This document shows positions 45,016 through 53,162 of a stretch of DNA of 53,460 nucleotides, piece by piece; the first letter of the stretch is position 1, and every line of letters begins with the position of its first letter. Position numbers and translations under genes: made by a program. Origin of the DNA: a virus; the IMG/VR virus record IMGVR_UViG_3300018432_000008, positions 1 to 53,460 of that record. One strand, written 5' to 3'. Under the pieces are notes generated by a model. That model made no database searches, was not told the origin of the DNA, and worked only from the letters and a program-made list of their open reading frames with translations.

Positions 45016-46109
45016 GCGAGCACGCGAGAGCGAACGTAATGAACCACAGCACGCAACCGATCATCGAACAGGGTTTGGACGTAGGTATCGTCCAGGCCTT
45101 CCAGCTTCCACCCGACGATCCGGCGGATGGCGTCCTTGTCGCCTGTCTCGTTGGCGTACGTGAGGAACGCCCGTCGCAGGTCGTACGGCGTGAAGCCTCG
45201 GATGATTTTCGCAAATTCGTGGTCGATGTCCGTAGTGTCCCACGGGTTGCCCCGCACGGTGCGGAACACGAGGTCGCTGCCCGGTTTGATTACAGCGTTA
45301 AGACCATCGACCACTTCCCGAGTGAGTGGGGTATCGCGACGAATGCCCGTCTTGCTGCGGCGGGAACGGATGAAGCCTTCGCGCCAGTGGATTTCATCCA
45401 CGCGCAGGTTACAGCAGTCACCGGGGCCGAACCCGCCGAGCACGCCAAGCATCCACATACACCACAACTGCGGCGACGATGCGAGCAGCAGGCTCTTGAC
45501 GTGAATCGGCGTGAGCAGCTTGTGGATGCGCTGCCCGCGCAGCTTCGACTCGCTGACCTTGGCGAACCCCTTGCCGGTGCGGACGGGACGGTCCAGCCAG
45601 TCACTCGCGGCGGCGTGGTTGAAGCACGCCATGACATTCGCTCGCTCGCGGTTGAAGGCGCGATCCCCAACGCGGTTGCCCATGTGACGCGCGAACGCGG
45701 CGAAGTCTTCGGGGCGAAGCTCGGCAACGGCCCGCTTGCCCAGGGCAACGCTCCCGACCCGCAGCGTGCAGAAGTTCTTGAGCGCCGATTCGATGTCGTC
45801 GTAATGCCCGTCGCTGATCTTCCCGGCGTCCAGATCGGCGGCACGCTCGACGAGGTAGCGGTTGCACAAGTCTTTGACGCTCATCCCGCCGACGCCTTCG
45901 GTTCCACGCATCCACGCGCGGGGCGGGCGACCGGCGTAGAGGTCGTCCTTCACCAAGTCGTACTCAGCCTTGGCGCTGGTGCGATCCCCGTCGCCGGACC
46001 CGAAGTAGTAGAGGTGGCCGTGGATGCGCTTCTGGAATCGCCCGTCGCGGCGGGGCTTGACCGGGAACCGCTCGATCGGTTCGGTTCGGTGTTTGACTCG
46101 CTTCCCCAT
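45012..46109 (-). CDS. int: Tyrosine recombinase (phage integrase)
   Basis: A 365-residue integrase. Residues 1-70 form an arm-binding beta region (GRFQKRIHGHLYYFGSG), about 75-175 a core-binding domain, and about 195-365 the catalytic domain. Catalytic candidates are Lys253 (SKTGIRR), Arg312 in YDLRRAFLTYA, Trp334 in IVGW and Tyr343 in DDTYVQTL as nucleophile. Box I, normally G-x-R-x-x-E, reads GGFGPGDCCNL and lacks the arginine, a feature I associate with planctomycete integrases. The ATG follows a TAGATT box by nine bases. Adjacent attP-like sequence supports function. Confidence 0.85.
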   Translation of the reverse strand: MGKRVKHRTEPIERFPVKPRRDGRFQKRIHGHLYYFGSGDGDRTSAKAEYDLVKDDLYAGRPPRAWMRGTEGVGGMSVKDLCNRYLVERAADLDAGKISDGHYDDIESALKNFCTLRVGSVALGKRAVAELRPEDFAAFARHMGNRVGDRAFNRERANVMACFNHAAASDWLDRPVRTGKGFAKVSESKLRGQRIHKLLTPIHVKSLLLASSPQLWCMWMLGVLGGFGPGDCCNLRVDEIHWREGFIRSRRSKTGIRRDTPLTREVVDGLNAVIKPGSDLVFRTVRGNPWDTTDIDHEFAKIIRGFTPYDLRRAFLTYANETGDKDAIRRIVGWKLEGLDDTYVQTLFDDRLRAVVHYVRSRVLA

Positions 46110-46154
46110 GCGCCGCAGAATCTACCCGTTGCAGCGCGCATCGGTAGTCGTCGC

Positions 46155-46360
46155 AGTAGTCAGATTTGGCCGACGCGATCCGAGCGAATCGTAAGTCGTT
46201 GTCAGATAAAGGTCGGGCCTGTAGCTCAACGGTTAGAGCAGGGGACTCATAAGCCACTTCCCTATCGTGCGACCAGCCTTCCTGTCAGCGAAAACCGCCA
46301 TCCACCGCTGGCAATCCCCGTACTTCCGCTGAACAACCGCGACGCGAGTAGTCAGTTGAA
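46155..46360. other. Candidate attP with 5' tRNA half and direct-repeat arm sites
   Basis: 46215-46252 is the 5' half of a tRNA: acceptor strand GGGCCTG, D-arm GCTC-AACGGTTA-GAGC, anticodon stem GGGGA, loop CTCATAA (anticodon CAT). Identity stops after the loop because the 3' stem strand is absent. Three direct repeats of GT(A/T)GTCAG at 46157, 46198 and 46349 flank it like integrase arm sites. It lies 106 bp upstream of int. Integration into a host tRNA-Met or tRNA-Ile(CAT) gene is inferred. The rest of 46110-46465 holds no gene. Confidence 0.65.
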
Positions 46361-46465
46361 TACTGCGCGAAAAGCGCTGCAATCCCCCCGCGTCTACGTA
46401 AGCCGTGGCTTGGTGAAGGTGCGCCGTCCCCGCCCCCTGCCCCCGCAGCACGCTGGAGGCACCCG

Positions 46466-46831
46466 ATGAAGCGTTCAGCGCTTACCCGTCGCACGCCCTT
46501 GCGTAGCGGCAGCGCATTGCCCCGGACGCGGTTGAAGCCCGTCAGCGCCCGCCAGCGCGTGAAGCAGCGGGAGTGGGCGAGCGTGTGCGCTAAGCGGCTG
46601 AAGGCGTGCGGTGGACGGTGTGAGCGGTGTGATGCGCTGGCGCACCTTCAGGGCCATCACAAGTTGCCGAGGTCGCAGGGCGGGCTGAACGTGGATGGTA
46701 ACTGCGCGATGCTGTGCGCGGATTGCCACTGTGAAGTCCACGAGTTCCCGGCGTTCGCTTACGCATGGGGCTGGCTGCTGCACCCGTGGGACGCGCCGAT
46801 TGCGATCGGCGGAGCGAAGGAGGACGAATGA
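46466..46831 (+). CDS. HNH endonuclease
   Basis: A 121-residue protein with a basic N-terminus rich in RTPLRSGS/RTRLKPVS. The HNH core has CERCDALAHLQGHHKLPRSQ, then GGLNVDGNCAMLCADCHCEVH. The paired cysteines and the HH, N and H residues are all in place. Such NinG-like or HNH proteins may cut branched DNA or help packaging. It is the first gene right of attP and is ATGA-coupled to the next. Confidence 0.75.
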   Translation: MKRSALTRRTPLRSGSALPRTRLKPVSARQRVKQREWASVCAKRLKACGGRCERCDALAHLQGHHKLPRSQGGLNVDGNCAMLCADCHCEVHEFPAFAYAWGWLLHPWDAPIAIGGAKEDE

Positions 46832-47061
46832 GCACCATTCACATCAACCGCGGCGCCGTGAAGGAACTCAGCCGCACGGACGCCGGGGTGCGCTGGTGCT
46901 TCGGCTGCCGCAAGCATCTTCAGTACGAGCACATCGTCTACGGCCACGACTGCGACCCGATGGACGATTGGTACGGGCCGTGGCCGGCGCTGGAATGCAC
47001 GCGCTGCCACGATGACCGTGCGCTGTTCCCCGGCTTTGAACGCGAACCGGAGGACGCATGA
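46828..47061 (+). CDS. Zinc-ribbon phage protein
   Basis: A 77-residue protein starting at ATG 46828. WCFGCRKHLQYEHIVYGHDC, then YGPWPALECTRCHDD and FPG is a recurrent small zinc-ribbon layout in phage early regions. Function unknown; DNA or protein binding is likely. Confidence 0.6.
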   Translation: MSTIHINRGAVKELSRTDAGVRWCFGCRKHLQYEHIVYGHDCDPMDDWYGPWPALECTRCHDDRALFPGFEREPEDA

Positions 47062-47116
47062 CCGCTCACCCCCGGCGTCCGCTCGCCCGCGTCGCGGGAG
47101 GGGGCAGCGCAGCGCA

Positions 47117-47239
47117 CTACTTCGCCAGCTTGCGCAGCTCTATCACCAGCCGCTCTGCTACCCATTCGCCAGCGACTACTTCGATGGGGCGGCGCAGCTT
47201 GATGAGGCACAGTTCACGTAGCTGGTAGCGAAGCAGCAA
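47117..47239 (-). CDS. Possible small minus-strand gene
   Basis: A 40-codon frame from TTG 47239, reading LLLRYQLRELCLIKLRRPIE and continuing VVAGEWVAERLVIELRKLAK, looks like real protein (amphipathic helices, sensible residue mix). The plus-strand alternative from ATG 47058 to 47228 (56 codons, Ser/Arg-rich) looks like non-coding sequence, though its start overlaps the previous stop. No clear promoter or ribosome site is seen for either, so this is tentative. Confidence 0.3.
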   Translation of the reverse strand: MLLRYQLRELCLIKLRRPIEVVAGEWVAERLVIELRKLAK

Positions 47240-47265
47240 TCGCGCTCGGCTGCACCTGTCCGGTA

Positions 47266-47511
47266 ATGGACAACCACCACGGCGAAGGCGTGCCGACAAG
47301 GAACGGTCGAAAGTTCTGGATGAACGGCGATTGCAAGGTTCACGAGACGAAAGCGGCAGCCGCAAGCCTCGGTCAACGTGGTGGTCTAAAGGGTGGACCC
47401 GCTCGCGCGGCCAAGTTGAGCGCAGATGAACGGTCGCGGATTGCGCGCCTAGCTGCCAAAGCAAGGTGGGCTGTGTCTGCCGGGCAGGACGGCGAAAGGA
47501 GCGGGGCGTGA
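47266..47511 (+). CDS. Small KGG-motif protein
   Basis: An 81-residue basic protein. The core SLGQRGGLKGGPARAAKLSA followed by DERSRIARLAAKARW is a familiar small motif (RGGLKGGKARAxxLSxxxRxxIAxxAAxARW) of unknown function in phages and bacteria. It lies before the replisome genes. Confidence 0.55.
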   Translation: MDNHHGEGVPTRNGRKFWMNGDCKVHETKAAAASLGQRGGLKGGPARAAKLSADERSRIARLAAKARWAVSAGQDGERSGA

Positions 47512-47563
47512 GCACGACATTCCCGCTGATCTCGATGATGTTCCGGACGATCGGAGATGTTCA

Positions 47564-48331
47564 ATGCCCTGTCTGAACGTCGATCTTGACTACTTCGAGC
47601 ACCGCAAGACGAAACGACTCGTCGGCCGGCTCGGCAAGGGCGCGGAAGTGCTGCCCCTCAAGCTGTGGACCTACTGCGGTAAGTTCCACCCGGAGGATGG
47701 CAGGCTGTCCGGCTACTCTGAGCAGGAGATAGCGTCGATCGTGGGTTGGTGGCGAGATCCCAGCGAGTTCGCGCAAGCTATGCTCGACATAGGGTTCCTC
47801 GGTCAAGATGACGAAGGTTACTTCGTTCACGAATGGCTTGAGCATGAGGGCCACTTGGATGCCTTCAAGAAACGAGCCAAGGAGGCCGCTGATAAGCGAT
47901 GGGAGGCTGTACGTCGCGCTAAAGTGATTGGATGCTCTACGGATGCTACAAGCATTGCCCAAGACGAAGATGAGCAATCCCCCAACCGTACTAACCAACC
48001 AACCAAACCAAAAACGCCGTCTCGTTCTGCCAAGGATGAAATTCCAGACCCGCCCGAATCGCTGAACACCCCCGAATTCCATGCCGCGTGGACGCTTTGG
48101 AAGAAGCACCGTGCGGAGATCAAGCACCCGTTGAAGCCCACGATGGCTGCTCGACAGCTCGCGGACTTTGAGCAAATGGGGGTAACGCGGGCCGTGCGGA
48201 TGATTCAGCACACGGTCAGCAAGGGGTGGCAGGGGTTGCGCGAACCCGACAGTCACGAGGGCGGAACTAACGGCGCGTCTCCCGTCTCACAACTCGCGAA
48301 CCGTCCCGCAGTTCGGGTGGTTGGATCGTAG
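47564..48331 (+). CDS. Replisome organizer / helicase loader-like protein (DnaD type)
   Basis: A 255-residue protein. Residues about 1-110 form a winged-helix domain typical of phage replication initiators (VDLDYFEHRKTKRLVGRLGK, LSGYSEQEIASIVGWWRD, GYFVHEWLEH). A Ser/Pro-rich linker follows. About 165-230 is a DnaD-like helical domain (EFHAAWTLWKKHRAEI, MAARQLADFEQMGVTRAVRM). It lies directly before the replicative helicase, as helicase-loading partners do. It would recognise the phage origin and load DnaB. Confidence 0.7.
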   Translation: MPCLNVDLDYFEHRKTKRLVGRLGKGAEVLPLKLWTYCGKFHPEDGRLSGYSEQEIASIVGWWRDPSEFAQAMLDIGFLGQDDEGYFVHEWLEHEGHLDAFKKRAKEAADKRWEAVRRAKVIGCSTDATSIAQDEDEQSPNRTNQPTKPKTPSRSAKDEIPDPPESLNTPEFHAAWTLWKKHRAEIKHPLKPTMAARQLADFEQMGVTRAVRMIQHTVSKGWQGLREPDSHEGGTNGASPVSQLANRPAVRVVGS

Positions 48332-48341
48332 GAGTTTTCAC

Positions 48342-49727
48342 ATGGTCGCAGAACGATTCGAGCAACTTCCACCGCATGACTTCGAGGCCGAGAAGTGCGC
48401 CATCGCCAGCATGATGCTGAGCGGTGACGACCGACTGGCGTTCGCGAAGATCCGCCGGCTTGTTTGGGGGGATGCGTTCTACTCCGCAGACCACCAAATC
48501 ATCTACCGGGTGGCTTGCGACTTGGCGGACGCTGGATCACCCATCGACGCCACGCTCATCCGCGCCGAACTGTCCAAGCGCGGCCTGCTCAGCGAGTGTG
48601 GCGGGACGGCGTACCTCGCGAACATCCTCAACGCGGTGCCGTCGGCGGTTCATGGTCCGCAGTACGCGACGGTGGTAGCAGACCGCGCCCGCGAGCGCGA
48701 GGGTATCCGGGTAGCGAACAAGCTGGCGCAACGGCTCATGCAGCCCATCGGTGACGGTGGGGCGCAGGAGATCATCCAGCGTGCCATCACCGCCCTGTGG
48801 AAGATCAGCACTTCGGGAAAGCAACTGTCCATCCGCAAGCTCGAAGACGTTCTGCACGACTTCATCGAAGCCCGCGAGGGCGGGAACGCGATCACGATGC
48901 CGACGGGCTACCCGTCCCTGGACGACAACTTCGCCGGCATACTCACGCGGGGCGGTTATACGGCCGTCTGCGCGCGACCGAGCATGGGGAAGTCTACCTT
49001 CGTCCGCGACCTGCTGGGGCGGCGAGCGGCGACGGGTGAGAAGGTGGGGCTCATTGCCGTTGAAGAGAACGAGAACAAGATCGCCGGCAACTACGTGTCC
49101 GCGCAGTCCGGCATCGAGAACAGCAAGATCGCCTACGGCAACTGGGGCGAGAACGAGTGGCGCGAAGTCACTGGCGCTGTCTCGCGCATGGCTGCGTGGC
49201 CGCTGTTCCTCACCGACTCAGCATTCTCCCTCGTGGACATCCAGACCGCGATGGAACTGCTCGTTACGCAGCACGGATGCACGACGATCGCCATCGACCA
49301 CATCCACCTCATCAGCAATCCGAGCGACGGTAACGACAGCGCCGAGCGGAAGCTGAATGAGATCAGTCAGTGCATCAAGGAAACCATTAAGCGGCTGAAG
49401 GTTTGCGGCATCGTCGCCGCACAGCTCAGCCGTCCACCAAAGACGGTGAAGTACCCCGACCCCCCGCGAATGGACGACGTCCGGCAGAGCGGCGGCATTG
49501 AAGAGCACGCAGACGCGATGTTGATGCTGCACCGTGAGGACTACTACCGGCGACACGACCCGAGCTGGAACGCGAACGGTTTGTGCCAGGTCGTCATTGC
49601 CAAGAACCGCAACGGCCCCGTGGGGGATGCCGTGCTCAAGGCTGAGCTTCAGTACCAGCGATTCGCGGAGCTTCCACCATCAAGCCAGTCGTACCGCGAT
49701 CCGTTCCCGATGGAGAACACATTATGA
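48342..49727 (+). CDS. dnaB: Replicative DNA helicase
   Basis: A 461-residue DnaB-family helicase. The N-terminal domain is about 1-110 (PHDFEAEKCAIASMMLSG, SECGGTAYLANILNAVPS). The RecA-like domain is about 175-450, with Walker A ARPSMGKST at 211-219, Walker B in TTIAIDHIHLI, and later motifs VAAQLSR and DVRQSGGIEEHADAMLMLHR. It unwinds DNA at the phage fork. Start ATG 48342 has TAGGAG upstream. Length is normal. Confidence 0.95.
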   Translation: MVAERFEQLPPHDFEAEKCAIASMMLSGDDRLAFAKIRRLVWGDAFYSADHQIIYRVACDLADAGSPIDATLIRAELSKRGLLSECGGTAYLANILNAVPSAVHGPQYATVVADRAREREGIRVANKLAQRLMQPIGDGGAQEIIQRAITALWKISTSGKQLSIRKLEDVLHDFIEAREGGNAITMPTGYPSLDDNFAGILTRGGYTAVCARPSMGKSTFVRDLLGRRAATGEKVGLIAVEENENKIAGNYVSAQSGIENSKIAYGNWGENEWREVTGAVSRMAAWPLFLTDSAFSLVDIQTAMELLVTQHGCTTIAIDHIHLISNPSDGNDSAERKLNEISQCIKETIKRLKVCGIVAAQLSRPPKTVKYPDPPRMDDVRQSGGIEEHADAMLMLHREDYYRRHDPSWNANGLCQVVIAKNRNGPVGDAVLKAELQYQRFAELPPSSQSYRDPFPMENTL

Positions 49728-50350
49728 CTTACGAGAGCCCTATCGAAGAACGGATGGGCGTGGCAATGGCGAAAGCCTTCCACCCCGGCGTCACCATTGA
49801 AACGCAGCGGAAGGTAGCGGCGCACGGCGAGAAGTTCCGGCTGGACTTTCATGTTGAGTATCAGGGAACACGCCTAGCCGTGGAGTGCGACGGCAAAGAC
49901 TACCACGAGTACCACCGTGACCGGCGACGCGACCTACTCACCATCGACTCAGGGGCCGTGACGGACGTGTTCCGGCTGCGCGGGACGGACATCGTCTACG
50001 ACGCTGAGGCGTGCGTCACCTACATGCGGTCGTTCTTCCCGTCGCTGTTTGAGGCAGACGCGACGCGCGTGGCGATTGGAGACCTGCTCGACTGGTCATG
50101 CCTGATGTACCACGGCTGTATCAAACCCATTGCTCGTATGACGTTCTCAGCCGATGAGATCCGTGACAACTCCCGCCTGATTAACAGCGGGGCGTGCTGC
50201 GCAACAGATGGTCTTCTCTTGCGTGACGGGTCGTTCGGAATTGTCACATTCAAGACGCCGGACTGGGACTGGAAGGGTCACAAGGAAAACATGCTGATCA
50301 AGACGTTCGCTGATGTGCTTGACCCGGCACCGTGCCAGGTGCGGTCATGA
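49724..50350 (+). CDS. PD-(D/E)XK (DUF559-like) nuclease
   Basis: A 208-residue protein ATGA-coupled to dnaB. SPIEERMGVAMAKAF with an early Glu, FRLDFHVEYQGTRLAVECDG with Asp and E-x-D, then KDYHEYHRDRRRDLLTID and VFRLRGTDIVYD make a DUF559/Vsr-type nuclease core at about 5-105. This is the same superfamily as the antisense intein nuclease. The C-terminal 100 residues are unassigned. A replication-linked repair or host-DNA nuclease is plausible. Confidence 0.7.
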   Translation: MTYESPIEERMGVAMAKAFHPGVTIETQRKVAAHGEKFRLDFHVEYQGTRLAVECDGKDYHEYHRDRRRDLLTIDSGAVTDVFRLRGTDIVYDAEACVTYMRSFFPSLFEADATRVAIGDLLDWSCLMYHGCIKPIARMTFSADEIRDNSRLINSGACCATDGLLLRDGSFGIVTFKTPDWDWKGHKENMLIKTFADVLDPAPCQVRS

Positions 50351-50430
50351 CGCGCGCCGAGTTGCCTGCCGTCCCTGTCTCATCTCGCGTCCCTGCGGCG
50401 GTAGCGATCGCAGTAGCGGGGGTGGCATGA
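50347..50430 (+). CDS. Possible 27-residue coupling peptide
   Basis: ATG 50347 overlaps the nuclease stop and its TGA (50428-50430) overlaps the methyltransferase ATG at 50427. The Ala/Val-rich product (VPAAVAIAVAGVA) may be a leader that merely couples translation. No other evidence that it is a functional protein. Confidence 0.3.
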   Translation: MTRAELPAVPVSSRVPAAVAIAVAGVA

Positions 50431-51485
50431 GCGCTCTACTCGGCCAAGCCGACGCAACGAGATTGCCGCTGGCAACGGGCAGCGTGGACATGGTGTTTAC
50501 GAGCCCGCCCTACGCAGACGCGCGCACCTACGGCATCGGCGCGCAGCGGAAGTGCGACGAGTGGGTCCAGTGGATGCTGAAGGTCGTGACGGAACTCACG
50601 CGCGTCTGTTCAGGGCTCGTGCTCGTGAACTGCGCAGGCGTGACCCGTGACCGCTGCTACTGGCCCGCGTGCGAAGGGCTGATGTGGGAGTGGTGGAAGC
50701 AGGGCGGCAACCTTTGGCGTCCCGCTTATTGGCATCGCGTGGGCATCCCCGGCAGCGGCGGCAAGCAATGGTTGCGTGCTGACATCGAATACGTCCTGTG
50801 CTTCAAGCGCGATGCTGAGTGGTTGCCGTGGTCGGACAACACGGCGAACGGACACCCGCCGAAATGGGCACCGGGCGGGGAGATGGCGCACAGGCTGACG
50901 AATGGGCAGCGTGTTAACCAGTGGGGTCCGGTTGGTGGTCCGCGCGGCGGTGGTGGTCGGAACGCGGATGGGACTTCCAAGCCGAGCAGGATGCAAGCGG
51001 CAGCCGAGAACGGCTATCCGTCTCACATCATTACGCAGATCCGCCCCGTGGGTGCCGTGGTCAGGAAAGCGATTAGCAGGCAGCACACCAAGTCTCGCGC
51101 AGACGGGACCGATGAGATTCAGGACTACACGCCGCCCGTTCTCGCTAACCCCGGCTGTCTCGTGAAGGGCATCAAGGTTGGTGGCGGGTTGCTCGGTAGC
51201 AAGCTCGCCCACGAGAACGAAGCGCCCTTTCCAGAAGCCCTAGCCGAGTGGTTCATCAAGGGATGGGCAAAGCCGGGCGGCATCGTGCTTGACCCCTTCA
51301 GCGGCAGCGGCACCACAGTCAGCGTCGCGCGTCGCCTCGGTCGCAAGGGCATCGGCTTCGACCTGAGAATGAACCAATGCGAACTCGGCACGCGCCGACT
51401 CGCTGAACCGCTGCGGATCAACGGCAAGCGCCCCCGCCCCATCGTCACCACGTCTGAACCTTCCCTCTTCGCGGAGACAGCATGA
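50427..51485 (+). CDS. DNA methyltransferase (N4-cytosine/N6-adenine type)
   Basis: A 352-residue enzyme. The catalytic motif TSPPY is at 25-29 and the AdoMet motif DPFSGSGTT at 289-297, so it is a beta-class MTase. TSPPY favours cytosine-N4. A long variable insert of about 150 residues (Gly/Arg-rich, GGPRGGGGRNADGTSKPS) is probably the target-recognition region. Together with the ParB-fused MTase it gives this phage two DNA methylases. No matching restriction enzyme is obvious. Confidence 0.85.
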   Translation: MSALLGQADATRLPLATGSVDMVFTSPPYADARTYGIGAQRKCDEWVQWMLKVVTELTRVCSGLVLVNCAGVTRDRCYWPACEGLMWEWWKQGGNLWRPAYWHRVGIPGSGGKQWLRADIEYVLCFKRDAEWLPWSDNTANGHPPKWAPGGEMAHRLTNGQRVNQWGPVGGPRGGGGRNADGTSKPSRMQAAAENGYPSHIITQIRPVGAVVRKAISRQHTKSRADGTDEIQDYTPPVLANPGCLVKGIKVGGGLLGSKLAHENEAPFPEALAEWFIKGWAKPGGIVLDPFSGSGTTVSVARRLGRKGIGFDLRMNQCELGTRRLAEPLRINGKRPRPIVTTSEPSLFAETA

Positions 51486-51715
51486 GACGCACCATCGAAG
51501 AACTACAGACTCTGTACGCCGATAAAGCGCCACGCGGTCACAACCCCGGCAGCCGCAGAAACGACGTAACTGACGCAATGGTGTCAGCGGCGCTGAAGAG
51601 CCACGCGGGCAGCGTTATGGCGGCGGCAAAGCAGCTCGGCCTGTCTCACGTCACGGTCTACAACCGGCTGAAGGCGATGCGAGCACTTGCCAAGCAGGGG
51701 GTGCCCCGTGGGTAA
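51482..51715 (+). CDS. Fis-like HTH protein
   Basis: A 77-residue protein ATGA-coupled to the methyltransferase. SAALKSHAGSVMAAAKQLGL followed by SHVTVYNRLKAM is a Fis/NtrC-type helix-turn-helix. An ELQTLYADKAPRG start precedes it. It probably regulates transcription or binds replication DNA. Confidence 0.65.
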   Translation: MRRTIEELQTLYADKAPRGHNPGSRRNDVTDAMVSAALKSHAGSVMAAAKQLGLSHVTVYNRLKAMRALAKQGVPRG

Positions 51716-51754
51716 GCGTTACGCCCCGTGCCAGGCGCGGAAGGTGGTGGTGAA

Positions 51755-52240
51755 GTGAGCCTTCTATTCGACGTAGTGCTGAACATCGACCCCCCGAAGG
51801 TGACGCACCACCAGAAGACGCTGGGCCTGCGCAACGGCAAGGGCGGGAAGCTCATACCAACGATGCGCGACAAGCCCGAGCTTGAACAGGCGCAGGCGAT
51901 GATCGCGATGGGCTTGCACCGTAGCACCGTCCGCGCCGGGTCCAAGCCGCGGCGTCCGATCCAGGCGAAAGTCATCATGGACGTGTCGTTCTGTTTCAGG
52001 TCGGACATCATCGAATACTGGGGTAACACGCCCGACCGCGACAACCTAGCCAAGACGCTCCAAGACGTGATGACGCGAAACGGCTGGTTCGATGACGACC
52101 GGCTGATCGTCGGTGGAATCGTTGAGAAGGGGTGCGGACCTGAGCCGTTCATCCGGGTCGTGTGTGAGTTGGCGGATGATGAAGCGTGGCGTGAGATTTA
52201 CGAGACGGTTCGCCCGACGATAGCCCAAGCGGTTGTGTAA
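51755..52240 (+). CDS. rusA: RusA-type Holliday-junction resolvase
   Basis: A 161-residue protein starting at GTG 51755 with GGAAGG upstream. The RusA signature is clear: TPDRDNLAKTLQDVMTRNGW followed by FDDDRLIVGG, with the conserved Asp residues (PDxDN, WFDDD) for metal binding and the Lys between. It resolves branched replication intermediates before packaging. Confidence 0.85.
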   Translation: MSLLFDVVLNIDPPKVTHHQKTLGLRNGKGGKLIPTMRDKPELEQAQAMIAMGLHRSTVRAGSKPRRPIQAKVIMDVSFCFRSDIIEYWGNTPDRDNLAKTLQDVMTRNGWFDDDRLIVGGIVEKGCGPEPFIRVVCELADDEAWREIYETVRPTIAQAVV

Positions 52241-52270
52241 CGCGCAAATGATTTGCCCATAAGGAGTATT

Positions 52271-52957
52271 ATGGTCTTGCATAACGGAACGGACTCTGCC
52301 AAGATGACCCCGCCCGCAGCCCTTCCCTTTCAGGATTCGCCGCCTTGGCGCAGTCCTGTCGCGGCGTTCCCCGAATTAGACGCAGACGGCAATCCACCGC
52401 TCACAGACGGGCGGCTGGTCGCTGATACGCCGGGCGTGTGGCACGTCGCACGGTGCCGCAGTAAGCACGTTAAGGCGTACGCGCGTGACCTGCTGACTCT
52501 ATCCAAGCTCACGGATGGGGCGGTGAACTTCCTGCTGCCGATGCGGCATGGTCCAACGGTAGGCTCGGCTGGCACGAAGCGCCGCCCGTACAAGTCACCG
52601 CTCTATCCCGGCATTCTCTTCGTCTGCGTCGCGGACGACTCACTTGAAATTGACCCGAATCACAGGACGTTCCCGTCGCAAGCCATTACGGTCCCCGGCC
52701 GCGCACAGGACACGTTCCGCGCTGACCTTGCCCGCGTGGAACTGATGGCGATCAACGACCCTGATACGTTGGACGTGTGGCCCGGTATATGTGCCGGCCA
52801 ACTCGTTGAGATTCAGGACGGGCATTATCGTGGCCTGCGCGCTCGCGTTGAAGAAGTGAACCCCGGCGGCAAGCGGATGCTGGTGGTGCACTTCGAGGAC
52901 GTGCAGTTCTCTGCGACCGTCGAGCTTGGCGAGCACGTCCGCGTTGAACCGATCTGA
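52271..52957 (+). CDS. NusG/RfaH-like transcription elongation protein
   Basis: A 228-residue protein with a strong AAGGAG site. An N-terminal extension of about 55 residues precedes an NGN-like domain (about 56-155: GVWHVARCRSKHVKAYARDL, a hydrophobic strand VNFLLPM, then KSPLYPGILFVCV). A C-terminal KOW domain (about 174-226) has AGQLVEIQDGHYRGLRARVE and VELGEHVRVEPI. NusG-family proteins bind RNA polymerase and reduce pausing or termination. RfaH-like paralogues do so on selected operons. A phage copy is probably a late antiterminator. RNA hairpins follow it directly. Confidence 0.75.
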   Translation: MVLHNGTDSAKMTPPAALPFQDSPPWRSPVAAFPELDADGNPPLTDGRLVADTPGVWHVARCRSKHVKAYARDLLTLSKLTDGAVNFLLPMRHGPTVGSAGTKRRPYKSPLYPGILFVCVADDSLEIDPNHRTFPSQAITVPGRAQDTFRADLARVELMAINDPDTLDVWPGICAGQLVEIQDGHYRGLRARVEEVNPGGKRMLVVHFEDVQFSATVELGEHVRVEPI

Positions 52958-52989
52958 ACGCCCGTCGTCTCCCCACGTCGGGCATGTAA

Positions 52990-53040
52990 CCGTGCGGCTG
53001 CCGGTCCTTTCACACAAAGCCCGCCGCGCAGCCCGCACGG
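52990..53040 (+). other. RNA stem-loop after the NusG-like gene
   Basis: CCGTGCGG at 52990-52997 pairs with CCGCACGG at 53033-53040, extended by CTGC with GCAG across a bulged C. A second small hairpin, CCC-TTCG-GGG type, lies at about 53059-53069. No U-tract follows the first. They may be recognition sites for the NusG-like protein, or protect the mRNA end. Confidence 0.5.
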
Positions 53041-53112
53041 CTTGAACCGAGTCGTCGTCCCCTTCGGGGCTGTCCGTCGTTAACCGCAGCGGGCAGCCCT
53101 TAGCTACGTAGC

Positions 53113-53154
53113 GGCCGCGCACGGATGGAACGCTCCCGTGCGCGGCCAACCTTT
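53113..53154 (+). terminator. Intrinsic-type terminator
   Basis: GGCCGCGCACGG (53113-53124) and CCGTGCGCGGCC (53136-53147) form a perfect 12-bp stem with an 11-base loop. AACC-TTTT follows. The T-run is short, so termination may be partial. This suits read-through control by the NusG-like protein just upstream. It separates the replication operon from the gene at 53163. Confidence 0.65.
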
Positions 53155-53162
53155 TAACGGCC

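Noticed and set aside
46215-46252. Functional tRNA gene
   Set aside because: Only the 5' half is present. No T-arm or 3' acceptor strand was found within the next 200 bases, so it is read as attP sequence and not as a tRNA or an intron-split tRNA.
45039-46469. 476-codon plus-strand open frame opposite the integrase
   Set aside because: It is the complement of a clear tyrosine recombinase. Its product lacks any fold pattern and it runs over the attP region. High GC makes such antisense frames common.
51708-51758. 16-codon frame between the Fis-like gene and rusA
   Set aside because: Too short, with no independent evidence; it is probably just the spacer carrying the rusA ribosome site.
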